From contig CAVTWD010000017.1 of NCBI GenBank assembly GCA_963738325.1, positions 124,001 to 188,000 on the forward strand: 64,000 bases of DNA. Direction: 5' to 3'. The notes under the pieces are model-generated. The model saw nothing but the letters and a program-made list of their open reading frames with translations, had not been told where the DNA came from and ran no database searches. This stretch comes from CAVTWD01 sp963738325 (GTDB taxonomy: Bacteria; Actinomycetota; Acidimicrobiia; Acidimicrobiales; Ilumatobacteraceae). Below, one piece after another: positions 47,649 to 57,702 of the stretch (positions within the stretch are counted from its first letter, which is position 1; each line of letters begins with the position of its first letter). A program made the position numbers and the translations under genes.

Positions 47649-49533
47649 ATGGACAGCGGGCCGGAGGTCGCCAGCGCGCTCGCCCGCGTCGTCGCCGCTT
47701 TGCCCGGAGGCGGAGAGGCCAGGGAGGGCCAGGCGCGCGATGGCCGAGGCGACGGAGGAGGCGATCCGGCGCGACCGCCACCTCGTAGTCCAAGCCGGCA
47801 CGGGGACGGGCAAGACCCTCGCCTACCTCGTCCCCGCCCTCCGCTCGGGACAGCGGATCGTGGTCACGACCGCGACCAAGGCCCTGCAGGACCAGCTCGC
47901 CGGCAAGGACCTCCCCCTCCTCGCCGCCCACCTCGACGTGCCCTTCGAGTGGGCGGTGCTCAAGGGACGGTCGAACTACATCTGCTTGCAACGCCTCCGC
48001 GAGATGACCGGCGACCAGGAGGCCCAGCGGGTGCTCGAGCTCGAGGACGTCGGGGCTTCGGTCCGCCGCGAGGTGGCGCGCCTGGCCACGTGGGCCGCGA
48101 CGTCGCCCACCGGCGACCAGGCCGAGCTGACGTGGCCGGTGAGCCCGCGCGCCTGGCAGGCCGTGAGCGTCACCAGCGAGGAGTGCCCCGGTGCGAGTCG
48201 CTGCCCCCTCGGCGAGGCGTGCCTCGCGGAGCTGGCCCGGCGAAAGGCCGCCGTGGCCGACGTCGTCGTGGTCAACACCTACCTCTACGGCCTCAACCTG
48301 GCCATCGACGAGTCGCTGCTGCCCGAGCACGACGTCGTCGTGATCGACGAGGCCCACCAGTTGGAGGACGTCGTCTCGGCCACGGCCGGCGTGTCGATCT
48401 CGGGCAGCCGCATCGGCGCGCTGGCCCGCCACGTACGCGCCGTCCTGGCCGATGACGGCGCGACGCTGCCCGCGGCCGGCGACGCATTGGCCGGCGTGCT
48501 GTCTCCCAACCTGGGCCAGCGCCTCGACCCCCTGCCGGCGGAGGTCGGCGACGCCCTGGTGGCGCTGCGGACCACGCTCGACCGCGTGCTCGGTGAGCTG
48601 CGCGCCATCGAGACCGACCTGGGCGACGCCAACCAGCGCAAGGCGCGGGCCCAGAAGGCGGCCACCGCGCTCGTGGACGACCTCGACGTCGCCCTCTGCG
48701 TGCCCGCCACCCACATCGCGTGGGTGGGCGGGACGGCCGCTGCTCCCCGGCTGGAGGTGGCGCCGATCGACGTCGCCGGCGTGCTCGCGCCGCTCTGGGC
48801 GCGGCGCACGGCGATCCTCACCAGCGCCACCATCCCGGCTCACATGATCGAACGAGTCGGCCTTCCCGCCGCGGGCACCGACGCCCTCGACGTCGGCAGC
48901 CCCTTCGACTACGAAGACCATGCGCTGCTCTACTGCGCCGCCCACCTGCCCGACCCCCGCCAGGCCCGCTTCGCGCCGCTGGCCCACGAGGAGCTCGCGT
49001 ACCTCATCGCGGCGGCTGGCGGTCGGACGCTCGCGCTGTTCACGAGCTGGAGGGCGATGACCGCCGCGGCCGACGCGCTCGCTCCCCGGCTCCCCTACCG
49101 CGTGCTGACCCAGGCCGACCTGCCGAAGCCCGAGCTGCTCGCCGCGTTCGCCCGGGACGAAACCAGTTGCCTCTTCGCCACCGTGGGGCTGTTCCAAGGC
49201 ATCGACGTGCCCGGGCCGGCGCTCAGCCTCGTCGCCATCGACCGCATCCCCTTCCCCCGCCCGGACGAGCCGCTCCTCCAGGCCCGGCGGGAGCGGGCCG
49301 GCCCCGACGCCTTCCGCCTGATCGACCTTCCGAGAGCCACGACGCTGCTGGCCCAGGCGGCCGGGCGGCTGATCCGCACCGCGACCGACCGCGGGGTGGT
49401 GGCCGTGCTCGACTCGCCGTCTGGCCCGCGCCAGCTACCGATGGGACGTCGTGCGGGCGCTGCCGCCGATGCGACGGACCCGTGATCGCCAGGTGGCCGA
49501 GGCCGTCCTCCGGGAGATCACCGGCGGTCGCTG
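47649..49533 (+). CDS. DinG/XPD-like ATP-dependent DNA helicase (two frameshifts)
   Basis: A superfamily 2 helicase of the DinG/XPD group, about 627 residues. The start is MDSGPEVASALARVVAALPG; an extra base near 47738 joins this to MAEATEEAI. Walker A is VVQAGTGTGKTLAYLVP; the FeS-cluster cysteines are in NYICLQRL and EECPGASRCPLGEACLAEL; the DEAH box is VVVIDEAHQLEDV; motif VI is LAQAAGRLIRTATDRG. Near 49425 an extra C shifts the frame; the corrected end reads DSRLARASYRWDVVRALPPM and stops at 49531-49533. It is divergent from uppS. Confidence 0.88.
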
Positions 49534-49576
49534 ATAACGCGAGACGTTCCTCCGGAAGATCACCGGCCGTCGCAGA

Positions 49577-49580
<4 letters not shown>
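49500..49580. repeat. Imperfect tandem duplication at the end of the helicase gene
   Basis: The last codons of the helicase (about 49500-49539, CCTCCGGGAGATCACCGGCG...) are repeated at about 49542-49581 (CCTCCGGAAGATCACCGGCC...) with roughly 80% identity. The second copy fills the gap to the convergent response-regulator gene. Confidence 0.6.
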
Positions 49581-50263
<683 letters not shown>

Positions 50264-50400
50264 TCGATTTCTCTTTCCCGGCCGGAGGACCGACCGCGTC
50301 TCGTGCCGCCCGGGGTGCAACGCTAGTGGGAGTGGGCAGACGGTCTGACGAGCTTCGTTACACAATCCGCGCAAGCCTGGCGTCCTCATGTCACACGACG

Positions 50401-50471
50401 CCGCCACCATGACGGCGGTTCACGCCGCTTGGTGGGGCACCTTCTCCCCCGGTGCCCCACCAACCGCTTTT
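50401..50471 (+). terminator. Paired hairpins between the divergent regulator and kinase genes
   Basis: CCGCC/GGCGG pair around a 7-nt loop at about 50401-50417, and a perfect 11-bp stem GGTGGGGCACC (50431-50441) / GGTGCCCCACC (50451-50461) is followed by AACCGCTTTT. The second looks like an intrinsic terminator for plus-strand RNA. No plus-strand gene ends here, so it either attenuates the kinase operon or ends a small RNA starting after 50263. The rest of the 321-bp gap (50264-50584) shows no gene. Confidence 0.5.
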
Positions 50472-50584
50472 CCGCATCTGACCCCTCGCCCCGCTCAGCC
50501 CTGGACTGGTGACCGATGAGTGCCCGTGTCGGGGCTACCGCCCCCGTCGTGGCACCGCCCAGCGTGTCGCGCAAGGCTGGCGCC

Positions 50585-51986
50585 GTGACGAGCCCCGGGG
50601 CGCCGCCGCGGCGAGCGCGCGCGCCGACGCGCCCTCGGGCTGCGGGCTCGTCTGACCATCGGCTTCGCCCTCGCCGCCCTCATCGGCTCGCTGGGCCTCA
50701 CCCTCGCCACCTACCTGGTCAGCCGCAACTACCTCCTCGACCAGCGGGAATCGGCCGCGGTCACGCAGGCGCTCGTCAACGCCCGGTTAGTCCGCAACGT
50801 CCTGCGCGACCCGCAGGCCGACGTCACGCGGCTGGTCCAGTCGATCCGAACCGAGCGTGACGGCTTCGGGCTCCTCCGCTACCGCAACGCCTGGTTCGGT
50901 ACCAACGGCAGCCTCTTCAACCAGGATTCGCTGCCGACGTCGCTGCGCACCGCGGTGCTCGAAGGCGAGGCCGGCATCCAGCGCTTCACCTTCCAGGGCA
51001 CGCCGTACATCGCCGTCGGCGCCTACGCCAACGAAGTCGGTGCGGCCTACTTCGAAGTGTTCTCCATGGCCAGCCTCCAGCGGACCCTCGGCGTCATCCT
51101 CACCTCGCTCCTCATCGGGTCGGCCATCGTCTCGGTGGGGGCGGCCGCCTTCGGCGCCTACACGAGCCGCCGGCTGCTGCGGCCCCTCAGCCGCGTCGCC
51201 GGCGCCGCCTCCGAACTCGCCTCGGGCGAGTTCGACACCCGCCTCGAGCCCGAGCCCGACCCCGACCTCGACCGCCTCGTCAGCTCGTTCAACGAGATGG
51301 CCGACGCCGTGCAGAGCCGGATCGAGCGCGAGGCCCGCTTCGCCTCGGACGTCAGCCACGAGCTGCGCTCCCCCATCACCGCGTTGTCGGCCGCCGTCGA
51401 GGTGCTCGACGGCCGCCGGGCCGACCTGCCCGAACGATCACAGAAGGCCCTCGACGTCGTCGTGAGCCAGGTCCAGCGATTCGACGACATGGTGCTCGAC
51501 CTGCTCGAGATCTCCCGCGTCGACGCCGGGGCTGTCGAACTTCACCTCGAGCCCACGCTGCTCGGTGACTTCCTGGCCCGCGTGGCCGCTCGGTACGGCT
51601 ACTCGTACGTGCCGGTCGAGGTCATGAAGAAATGGCGGGAGCAGCCTGTGCCCGTCGACAAGCGGCGGCTCGAACGGGCCATGGCCAACCTGCTGCAGAA
51701 TGCCGCGCAGCACGCGGGCGGCCCTGTGCGCATCGGGGTGGAAGGCAGCGGCGGCCGGGTGCGGATCATCGTCGAGGACGCGGGGCCGGGCGTGCCCGCG
51801 GCCGAGAAGACCCGAGTGTTCGAACGCTTCGCACGGGGCTCCGCGGCGCGCCACCGCGTCGGCACCGGCCTCGGCCTGGCGCTGGTCGCCGAGCACGCCC
51901 GCCTCCACGGCGGCAAGGCGTGGATCGAAGATCGCCCGACCGGCGGGTCGCGCTTCATCATCGAGCTGCCGGCAGGGCCACGGTGA
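50585..51986 (+). CDS. Sensor histidine kinase (N-terminal frameshift)
   Basis: A membrane histidine kinase of about 465 residues. First helix: LTIGFALAALIGSLGLTLAT; extracellular sensor of about 110 residues (GFGLLRYRNAWFGTNGSLFN ...); second helix LGVILTSLLIGSAIVSVGAA; HAMP (SRRLLRPLSRVAGAASELAS); H-box FASDVSHELRSPITALSAAV; N-box RAMANLLQNAAQHAGG; G boxes EDAGPGVPAAEK and GTGLGLALVAEHARLHGG. In the correct frame a TGA at 50586 precedes the first helix and no start follows, so the GTG at 50585 with one indel in the GC run near 50610-50630 is the likely start. Its stop overlaps the next gene (GTGA). Partner: the OmpR-type regulator at 49.6 kb. Confidence 0.85.
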
Positions 51987-52609
51987 AGGCGGCCCCTGCG
52001 CTCGGCGCGGCTGTGCTGGCCGGCGCGGCGCTCGCCTCGTGCGGACTGCCAGCCGACAAGGCCTTCAAGCCACTCGACCGAACCGGGCTCACCGAGACGA
52101 CGACCACGTCGACGACGACCACGACGATCGCGGTACCGGAGCCGACCACGACCGTCGTCGTCACGACGACGAGGGTGAAGCCGAGCGAGCCCGTCAACCT
52201 GTACTTCGTGTCCGGCAACCAGCTGGTGCCCGTCGTGCGCCCGGTCCGCAAGGGGGCGACCCTGGCCGACGTGCTCGCCCTCCTCCAGATGCCGCCTCCG
52301 GCTGACGCCAAGCTCCGCTCGGCGCTGCCCGCGGGCGCCTTCGTCGGGGTGAATCTCGTCCGGGGGCTGGCCACCGTCGACGTGTCGCGTGCCGTCGTAG
52401 ACGCCACCGTGGCGCCTCAGGAGCAGATCTTGGACTTCGCCCAGATCGTGCTCACGCTCACGGCGCGCCCCGGGGTCGGGCAGGTGCAGTTCCGGGCCCC
52501 CGGCCCGAACGGTCAGCTGGCCCCGATCCCGGTGCCGCGGGGCAGGGGCGACCTCGCCCCCGTGGTGACGCGCGACGACTACGCCTCGATGGTCCGAGCG
52601 CCGCGGTAG
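51983..52609 (+). CDS. GerMN-domain lipoprotein
   Basis: A 208-residue lipoprotein. Signal: VKAAPALGAAVLAGAALASC with a lipobox Cys; then a Thr-rich linker (TETTTTSTTTTT). The domain from PVNLYFVSGNQLVPVVRPVR through LADVLALLQMPP and LATVDVSRAVVD to QIVLTLTARPGVGQVQF is a GerMN (spore germination/sporulation) domain. A GerMN lipoprotein after a sensor kinase recalls mtrB-lpqB of actinobacteria, although this protein is much shorter than LpqB. It may modulate the kinase; that is inference. Confidence 0.85.
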   Translation: MKAAPALGAAVLAGAALASCGLPADKAFKPLDRTGLTETTTTSTTTTTIAVPEPTTTVVVTTTRVKPSEPVNLYFVSGNQLVPVVRPVRKGATLADVLALLQMPPPADAKLRSALPAGAFVGVNLVRGLATVDVSRAVVDATVAPQEQILDFAQIVLTLTARPGVGQVQFRAPGPNGQLAPIPVPRGRGDLAPVVTRDDYASMVRAPR

Positions 52610-52697
52610 CCGTCGAGTTCAGCTGCGAGAGCCCTCAGCGCCGGCGCGGTGGTCGTCATGGGCTGGGCCTAGTCGTACTACTAGGTCGCCCGAAGTT

Positions 52698-52784
52698 GAG
52701 ACGTTGTGACAAGTCTTTCGTGCGGAGGTCGATCCGGCTCTGCCGGTCGACCGCAGCTCCCCAGGTGGGGGATCCTTCGGCTAA
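52698..52784 (-). repeat. Two-hairpin intergenic repeat, copy 2
   Basis: On the minus strand it begins at the TAG of the STAS gene (TAGCCGAAGG), has a short hairpin (TCCCC/GGGGA, 52758-52772), then the conserved hairpin at 52727-52752, and ends CTCCGCACGAAAGACTTGTC followed by ACAACGTCTCA. The hairpin sequence is identical to copy 1 over all 26 positions. It lies between convergent genes (GerMN lipoprotein and STAS). Confidence 0.75.
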
Positions 52785-53023
52785 TTCGGCGCGGGAGTGA
52801 CAAGCAGCTCGACCGGGAGCTCGCTCGCCGCCAGCAGGCGCCACGCCTCGTTGGTGAGGCCCGTGATGCGGTCGAGCCGGATCTCCAGGAGGGCTCGCAG
52901 CTCGGCGCGAAGGCTGCCGAGAGCGGCGAGCAACGTGCGGGCCCCGTCGAGGTCGATGGTGCCGACCGGTTCGAGAGTGATCGCGCTGCCGGCCCCCGTG
53001 ATCTCGAGCATGAAGTCGGACAC
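52781..53023 (-). CDS. Small STAS-like domain protein
   Basis: An 80-residue protein beginning MSDFMLEITGAGSAITLEPV and continuing GTIDLDGARTLLAALGSLRA, LEIRLDRITGLTNEAWRLLA and LPVELLVTPAPN. The beta-alpha order and length match STAS-type anti-anti-sigma domains, but the usual D-S-S/G phosphorylatable Ser motif is replaced by LDRITGLT. It stands alone, so a role as a sigma-regulating switch is only suggested. The ATG lies just after AGGAGG (GTAGGAGGGCAC). Confidence 0.6.
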   Translation of the reverse strand: MSDFMLEITGAGSAITLEPVGTIDLDGARTLLAALGSLRAELRALLEIRLDRITGLTNEAWRLLAASELPVELLVTPAPN

Positions 53024-53129
53024 GTGCCCTCCTACCTCCTGGTTACCAGCCGGTTACCACGTGGAGCGACATCCTCGCCCGCCTGTGCGCGCCCTCGGCG
53101 ACAGGAGTGTGACGGTTCCATGACAGCGG

Positions 53130-53975
53130 TCAGTAGCCGAGGCGCTCGACGCGGGCGGGGCGGCGCTGCCAGTCCGGGTCGACGGTCACGAACAGCTCGA
53201 GGTAGGCGCCCGGAGGGAGTTGGGCGCGTACGGCCGCGCCGACCGCCTTCAGCACCGTGCCGCCGCGGCCGATGACCATCCCCTTCTGACTCGGCCGCTC
53301 TACCACGATCTCGCAGCGGACGCGGGGCCAGTCCCATTCCGTCACCCGCGTCGCGATCGAGTAGGGCAGCTCGTCGCGGGTGACGGCGAGGAGCTGCTCG
53401 CGCACGAGCTCGGCCACCCACTGCCCCTCCTCGACCTCGGTCACGGCCTCACGCGGGTACAGCGGCGGCCCCTCCGGCAGCCGGGCCACGAGATGCTCGA
53501 CGAGGACGGGCACCCCTTCCGCCGAGCGGGCCGAGACCGGGAAGTAGGCCTCGGCCTCCAGCGCCGCAGCGGCGGCCAGCTGCTCGGCCACCTGCGCTCG
53601 CGACGCCCGGTCGATCTTGTTCACGACGACGACGAGGTCCCGCGGCGCCCGATCGGCCACGAGGCGGTCCCCCCGGCCGAAGGGGGCCAAGGCGTCGAGC
53701 ACGAGGCACACCACATCGACACCGTCACAGGCGCCCGCTGCCGTCCGGTTGAGCGACTCGCCGAGCGCGGTCACCGGCTTGTGCAGACCGGGGGTGTCGA
53801 CGAACACGACTTGGGCGTCGGCGCGCTGGAGGATCCCTCGAACCTGGTGGCGCGTCGTCTGCGGCTTGTCGGAGGTGATGCTGACCTTCTGGCCCACGAT
53901 GGTGTTGACCAACGTGGACTTGCCGACGTTCGGCCGCCCGACGAGGGCGACGAATCCGGAGCGGAACGGGGTCAC
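53130..53975 (-). CDS. era: GTPase Era
   Basis: A 281-residue essential GTPase that binds 16S rRNA and assists 30S assembly. G1 GRPNVGKSTLVNTIVG, G2 SDKPQTTRHQVRGI, G3 VFVDTPGLHKP, G4 VVVNKIDRAS, G5 FPVSARSAEG. The C-terminal KH domain contains IVVERPSQKGMVIGRGG and LELFVTVDPDWQRRP. The GTG start overlaps the corC stop (GTGA), in the conserved order phoH-ybeY-corC-era. Confidence 0.95.
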   Translation of the reverse strand: MTPFRSGFVALVGRPNVGKSTLVNTIVGQKVSITSDKPQTTRHQVRGILQRADAQVVFVDTPGLHKPVTALGESLNRTAAGACDGVDVVCLVLDALAPFGRGDRLVADRAPRDLVVVVNKIDRASRAQVAEQLAAAAALEAEAYFPVSARSAEGVPVLVEHLVARLPEGPPLYPREAVTEVEEGQWVAELVREQLLAVTRDELPYSIATRVTEWDWPRVRCEIVVERPSQKGMVIGRGGTVLKAVGAAVRAQLPPGAYLELFVTVDPDWQRRPARVERLGY

Positions 53976-55284
53976 GACACGGCTTCGGGGTCGTCGGCCC
54001 CCTCGTGGGGGACGGCCGACACGAGCACCTCGCTGATCCGCAGCCCGTTCAACCGGACGGCCATGAAACGGTGCCCCGCGTATTCGACCGACTCGCCCTC
54101 GGCCGGCACGTGCCCGAGGACGCCGAGCAGGAAGCCGCCGACCGTGTCCCAGTCCTCGTCGGGCAGCTCCACCCCCAGCAGCTCGTTCATCTCGTCGATG
54201 CCCAGCCCGCCGTCGACACGGAGCTCGCCGGAAGGGAGGCGCTCGACCTCGGTGTCCTCGGCGTCGTACTCGTCGACGATCTCGCCCACCAGCTCCTCGA
54301 GGCAGTCCTCCAGGGTGACGAGCCCGGCGACGCTGCCGTACTCGTCGACCACCAAGGCGAGGTGGAACTGGCCGGCTTGCATCTCCCGCATCAGCCGGGC
54401 CACCGGCTTCGTCTCGGGCACGAACCTCGCCGGCGCGAGCGACGGTGGTGACCGGCTGTCGTCCGCGGTCCTCCCGCTCGGCCCGCATCAGGTCCTTGGT
54501 GTAGGCGACGCCGACGGACATCGTCGACCGACTCGCCGATGATCGGCAGGCGCGAGAAGCCGTGCTCGATCGCGATGTCGAGCGCGTCGGTGATCTGGGT
54601 CTCGGCGGCCACCGTCACCATGTCCGGCCGGGGCACCATGATCTCGCGGGCCACCGTATCGCCCAACTCGATGATGCTCTCGATGAGCTCGCGCTCCTCG
54701 TGCTCGATCACCTCGTCCTCGGCGGCGGCCTCGACGATGCCGAGCAGCTCCCGCTCGGAGACGAACGGGCCCTGCTTCAGGCCCTTGCCGGGGAGCAGCA
54801 CGTTGGCCATGCCGATCAGTCCCTCGGCCACGAGTCGCAGCGGCGGGAAGCGCACGAGGGCCGAGCGTCGGGCGGGCGGTGAGCAACGCCGCTCGCTCGG
54901 AGGAGAGCACCGCCCAGGTCTTCGGGATGGCCTCGGCGAGCGACGAACACGAGGATCACGTTGAGCACGAAGGCGATGAAGATCCCGACCCAGCCGTCGA
55001 AGACTCGTTCGGCGAGGAGTGAGGTGAGGAAGGCCTGGCCCGTCTGGAAGACCGTGATGGTCACCAGGATCGGGTTGATGAACCCCTCGGGCTGAACTGG
55101 CGAGGCGCAGCAGCGCCCGCGACGACTTCGTGCTCCGCTCCTCTTCGATGGCCTGCGCCTTGACCCGGCTGATGCGGTTGATGGCCGTCTCGGCCACCGC
55201 GAGGAACATCAGCAGGAGCAGGAGCAGGATGATCACGAGGATCATCGCCACCTCAGGGCCGCCGAACTGGCTGGCGTAGACCAT
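53972..55284 (-). CDS. CNNM/CorC-HlyC family transporter-associated protein (several frameshifts)
   Basis: A hemolysin-C-like (CorC/CNNM) membrane protein of about 435 residues. An N-terminal DUF21 membrane domain begins MVYASQFGGPEVAMILVIIL and includes VFDGWVGIFIAFVLNVILVF. Two CBS repeats follow (VAREIMVPRPDMVTVAAETQ ... HGFSRLPIIGESVDDV and the region before FVPETKPVARLMREMQ), then VVDEYGSVAGLVTLEDCLEE and the C-terminal CorC_HlyC domain (VGGFLLGVLGHVPAEGE). Frame breaks lie near 54425, 54520, 54860-54950 and 55090-55100; the first two are single extra bases. Relatives act in Mg2+/Co2+ homeostasis. Confidence 0.85.
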
Positions 55285-55880
55285 CACGTCCTGTTCCTGG
55301 CGGAAGCCTGCGGGAGCCGGGCCGCCCCAGTGATGGGTCTCGAGCAGCTCCCGTTCGCGGGCTCGCATCCGGGCGGCCTCGCCCGGCTCGGCGTGGTCGT
55401 GGCCGAGCACGTGCAGCACGCCGTGCACGACGAGCAAGGCGAGCTCGTCGTCGACGCGGCCCGCGTGCGCGGTCGCCTGGCGAGCCGCCACCGCGGGACA
55501 GATCACCACATCGCCGAGCAGCAAAGGGAGCTCGCCGGGGTCGGCCGGCGACCGATCGGGCCCCGTGCGGGCGATGGCGGGCAGGGAGACGACCTCCACC
55601 TCGCTGGCGTCGATGGGGAAGGCGAGCACGTCGGTGGGCTCGTCCTTGCCGAGGAATTGCGAGTTGAGGGCGGCGATGTCGTCCTCGCCCACGAAGAGCA
55701 CGCTCAGCTCGGCATGGCCCCGCACGCCCTCCGAGGCGAGCACACGCCCGGCGAGGTCGGCCCAGCGGGCGGTGTCGACTGGCGACGCGCGCTCTGCTCG
55801 TCGGCCACGAAGACCTCGGGGTCTCCCTCGCCGCCGACCTTGCGCGGCGCGGCAAGGCGGGGTCTGTCACTCTCAGGCAT
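55284..55880 (-). CDS. ybeY: Endoribonuclease YbeY (frameshifts)
   Basis: Metal-dependent RNase for rRNA maturation and quality control. From the ATG at 55880 the chain reads MPESDRPRLAAPRKVGGEGD and, after an indel near 55790, VDTARWADLAGRVLASEGVR. The core has FVGEDDIAALNSQFLGKDEP, TDVLAFPID and LLGDVVICPAVAARQA, and the zinc motif VVHGVLHVLGHDHAEPGE (HxxxHxxxxxH). The frame then runs into corC with no stop; a TGA at 55286-55284 in another frame would overlap the corC ATG, so a second indel near the 3' end is likely. The start overlaps the phoH stop by 8 nt. Confidence 0.88.
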
Positions 55881-56842
55881 CGCGGCCGGACCCGTCGCCG
55901 GCCTCGGACCGCTCGTACGCGGCGACGATGTCGGCCACGATCCGATGGCGCACGACGTCAGCCCCCGTGAGGTGGACAAAGGCGAGGCCTTCGATGTTCG
56001 AAAGGATGCGCTCGAGGCCGGCCAGCCCGCTGCGGCCCCCGGGGACGTCGACCTGTGTCGTGTCACCCGTGACCACCACCCGGGACCCGAAGCCGATCCG
56101 GGTGAGGAACATCTTCATCTGCTCCGGGGTGGTGTTCTGGGCCTCGTCGAGGATGATGAAGCTGCTGTTCAAGGTGCGGCCGCGCATGAAGGCGAGGGGG
56201 GCCACCTCGACGGTCTGGCGCTCGAGCAGGCGTTGCGCGCCCTCCGGTTCCACCATGTCGTACAGGGCGTCGTAGAGCGGACGGAGGTACGGGTCGACCT
56301 TGGCCATCAGGTCACCGGGCAGGAAGCCCAGCCGCTCACCCGCCTCGACGGCCGGGCGAGTGAGGATGATGCGCTGGACCTGCTTGTCCTGCAGCGCCTG
56401 GACCGCCATCGCCACCGCCAGCCAGCGACTTGCCCGTGCCGGCGGGCCCGAGCCCGAAGGTGATCACGTTGGCTCGGATCGCTTCCACGTAGCGCTTCTG
56501 CCCCGCCGTCTTCGGGCGCACGGTGCGACCCCGGGCCGAGCGCAGGATCTCGTGGCTCAGGACCTCGCTCGGACGCTCGGCGGCGCGCACCATGTCGATG
56601 GCGCGGGCGAGGTTGGCCGTGTCGATGGGCTGGCCCTGCTGGAGGAGCAACACGAGCTCCTCGAACAGCCGGCCGACCTGCTCGGCCTCTCCCCCGCTGA
56701 TGGTGATCTCGTTGCCGCGCACGAGGATGGCCGTATCGGAGAAGGACGACTCGATGGCCCGCAGGTACTCGTCCCGGTGCCCGAGCAGGCTCGGCATCAG
56801 GTGGTTGCCGGGGACGATGACGTTGACGAGACCGTCGGTCAC
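55873..56842 (-). CDS. PhoH-like ATPase (one frameshift)
   Basis: A PhoH-family ATPase of about 322 residues. The N-terminal KH-like part has DTAILVRGNEITISGGEAEQ; the P-loop is FGLGPAGTGKS; Walker B and neighbours are FIILDEAQNTTPEQMKMFLT, GSRVVVTGDTTQVDVP and FVHLTGADVVRHRIVADIV. The break is near 56420 between TGKSLA and MAVQALQDKQVQRIILTRPA. The GTG at 56842 was chosen as the first start before VNVIVPGNHLM. It heads the phoH-ybeY-corC-era cluster and probably works with YbeY in RNA metabolism. Confidence 0.88.
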
Positions 56843-56915
56843 CGGGGTCGAACGGTTTTGGCGGCCACCCGCACGGCCGCCAACGGTAGTCCCCGTGCGC
56901 CGGGGAACGCGCTGC

Positions 56916-57203
56916 TCACTCGTGTTCGGACGCCCCCGACGACCCCACCGACTCGGGGTAGAGGTGCTCGAGGGTGCCGGGCTGGATCCGGCACCGCACG
57001 ATGAACTCGTCGACCTCCGCGAGCTGCAGCCGGATGACCCGGCCGAAGCGGTACGCGGGGAGCTGGCCCTCATCGATGAAGCGGTACAACGTGCGGGGCG
57101 TCACGCCGAGCCGCCGCGCCGCGTCCTGGGTGCTCAGCCACACGATCTCCTGGCCGGGCACCGGGTGGGACGCTTGGCCGCGCTCCATGTTGTCGACCGT
57201 CAT
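56916..57203 (-). CDS. Excisionase-type helix-turn-helix DNA-binding protein
   Basis: A 95-residue protein with one HTH_17/MerR-like domain: WLSTQDAARRLGVTPRTLYR, FIDEGQLPAYRFGRVIRLQL, then AEVDEFIVRCRIQPG. This is the excisionase-family fold also found in BldC-like actinobacterial regulators. No prophage is nearby, so a chromosomal regulator is more likely than a true excisionase. The ATG at 57203 was preferred over the start at 57260; neither has a strong Shine-Dalgarno. It lies 73 bp upstream of phoH and could be co-transcribed. Confidence 0.75.
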   Translation of the reverse strand: MTVDNMERGQASHPVPGQEIVWLSTQDAARRLGVTPRTLYRFIDEGQLPAYRFGRVIRLQLAEVDEFIVRCRIQPGTLEHLYPESVGSSGASEHE

Positions 57204-57335
57204 GGCCTCGAAGTGTACGGCGGAGATCGCCTCGCCCCGTGGACTTTCCGTATCTTTCAAGCTGGATTGACGCGCGGGCGAAGGAGGGCTCGGCGGCGAC
57301 CATGGCTACGATCGCCGCCCGTGGGCTCCTCGGGG

Positions 57336-57542
57336 ATGAAGCGCAAGGGTCGTCAACACCTCCCGAAGGTCGGCACCAAAGCCGACCTGGACTGGGAGCG
57401 CCGCGAGGGCGTCGACCATCTCGAGCACCCTTTCGCCGACGATCCGTCCTCCGGGCACGGCCTGTGGGCCAAAGTCGTGGCCATCCTCGTGATCGTCGCC
57501 CTGGTCGGCGGCCTGGTGGGCTGGTTGATCTTCAGCGCCTGA
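57336..57542 (+). CDS. Small single-pass membrane protein
   Basis: A 68-residue protein: a basic start (MKRKGRQHLPKVGTKADLDW), an acidic middle (EHPFADDPSSGHG) and one C-terminal transmembrane helix (WAKVVAILVIVALVGGLVGW) ending LIFSA. No family is recognised. It is transcribed divergently from the HTH gene, and the third copy of the two-hairpin repeat begins 4 bp after its stop. Confidence 0.6.
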   Translation: MKRKGRQHLPKVGTKADLDWERREGVDHLEHPFADDPSSGHGLWAKVVAILVIVALVGGLVGWLIFSA

Positions 57543-57546
57543 TCTT

Positions 57547-57663
57547 CAGCGAAGAGGGAAATTTTTTTCCCCCGTTCGAAACCAAAACCCCCCATCCGAA
57601 GAACTCCGGTCGATTGGCAAAGCTGGATCGACCTCCGCACGAGGACCTGTCACAGCATCTCAA
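57547..57663 (+). repeat. Two-hairpin intergenic repeat, copy 3
   Basis: Starts AGCGAAGAGGG, forms hairpin GGGAAA/TTTCCC (57556-57571), then the conserved element at 57608-57633 (GGTCGAT/ATCGACC stem) and ends CTCCGCACGAGGACCTGTCA followed by CAGCATCTCAA. It is the most diverged copy: the inner stem bases differ while the outer stem is kept. It lies between convergent genes (small membrane protein and tag). Confidence 0.7.
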
Positions 57664-57702
57664 GTTGGGCGCCCACGCAGAACGAAAGGCGCGACAAGCA
57701 GT

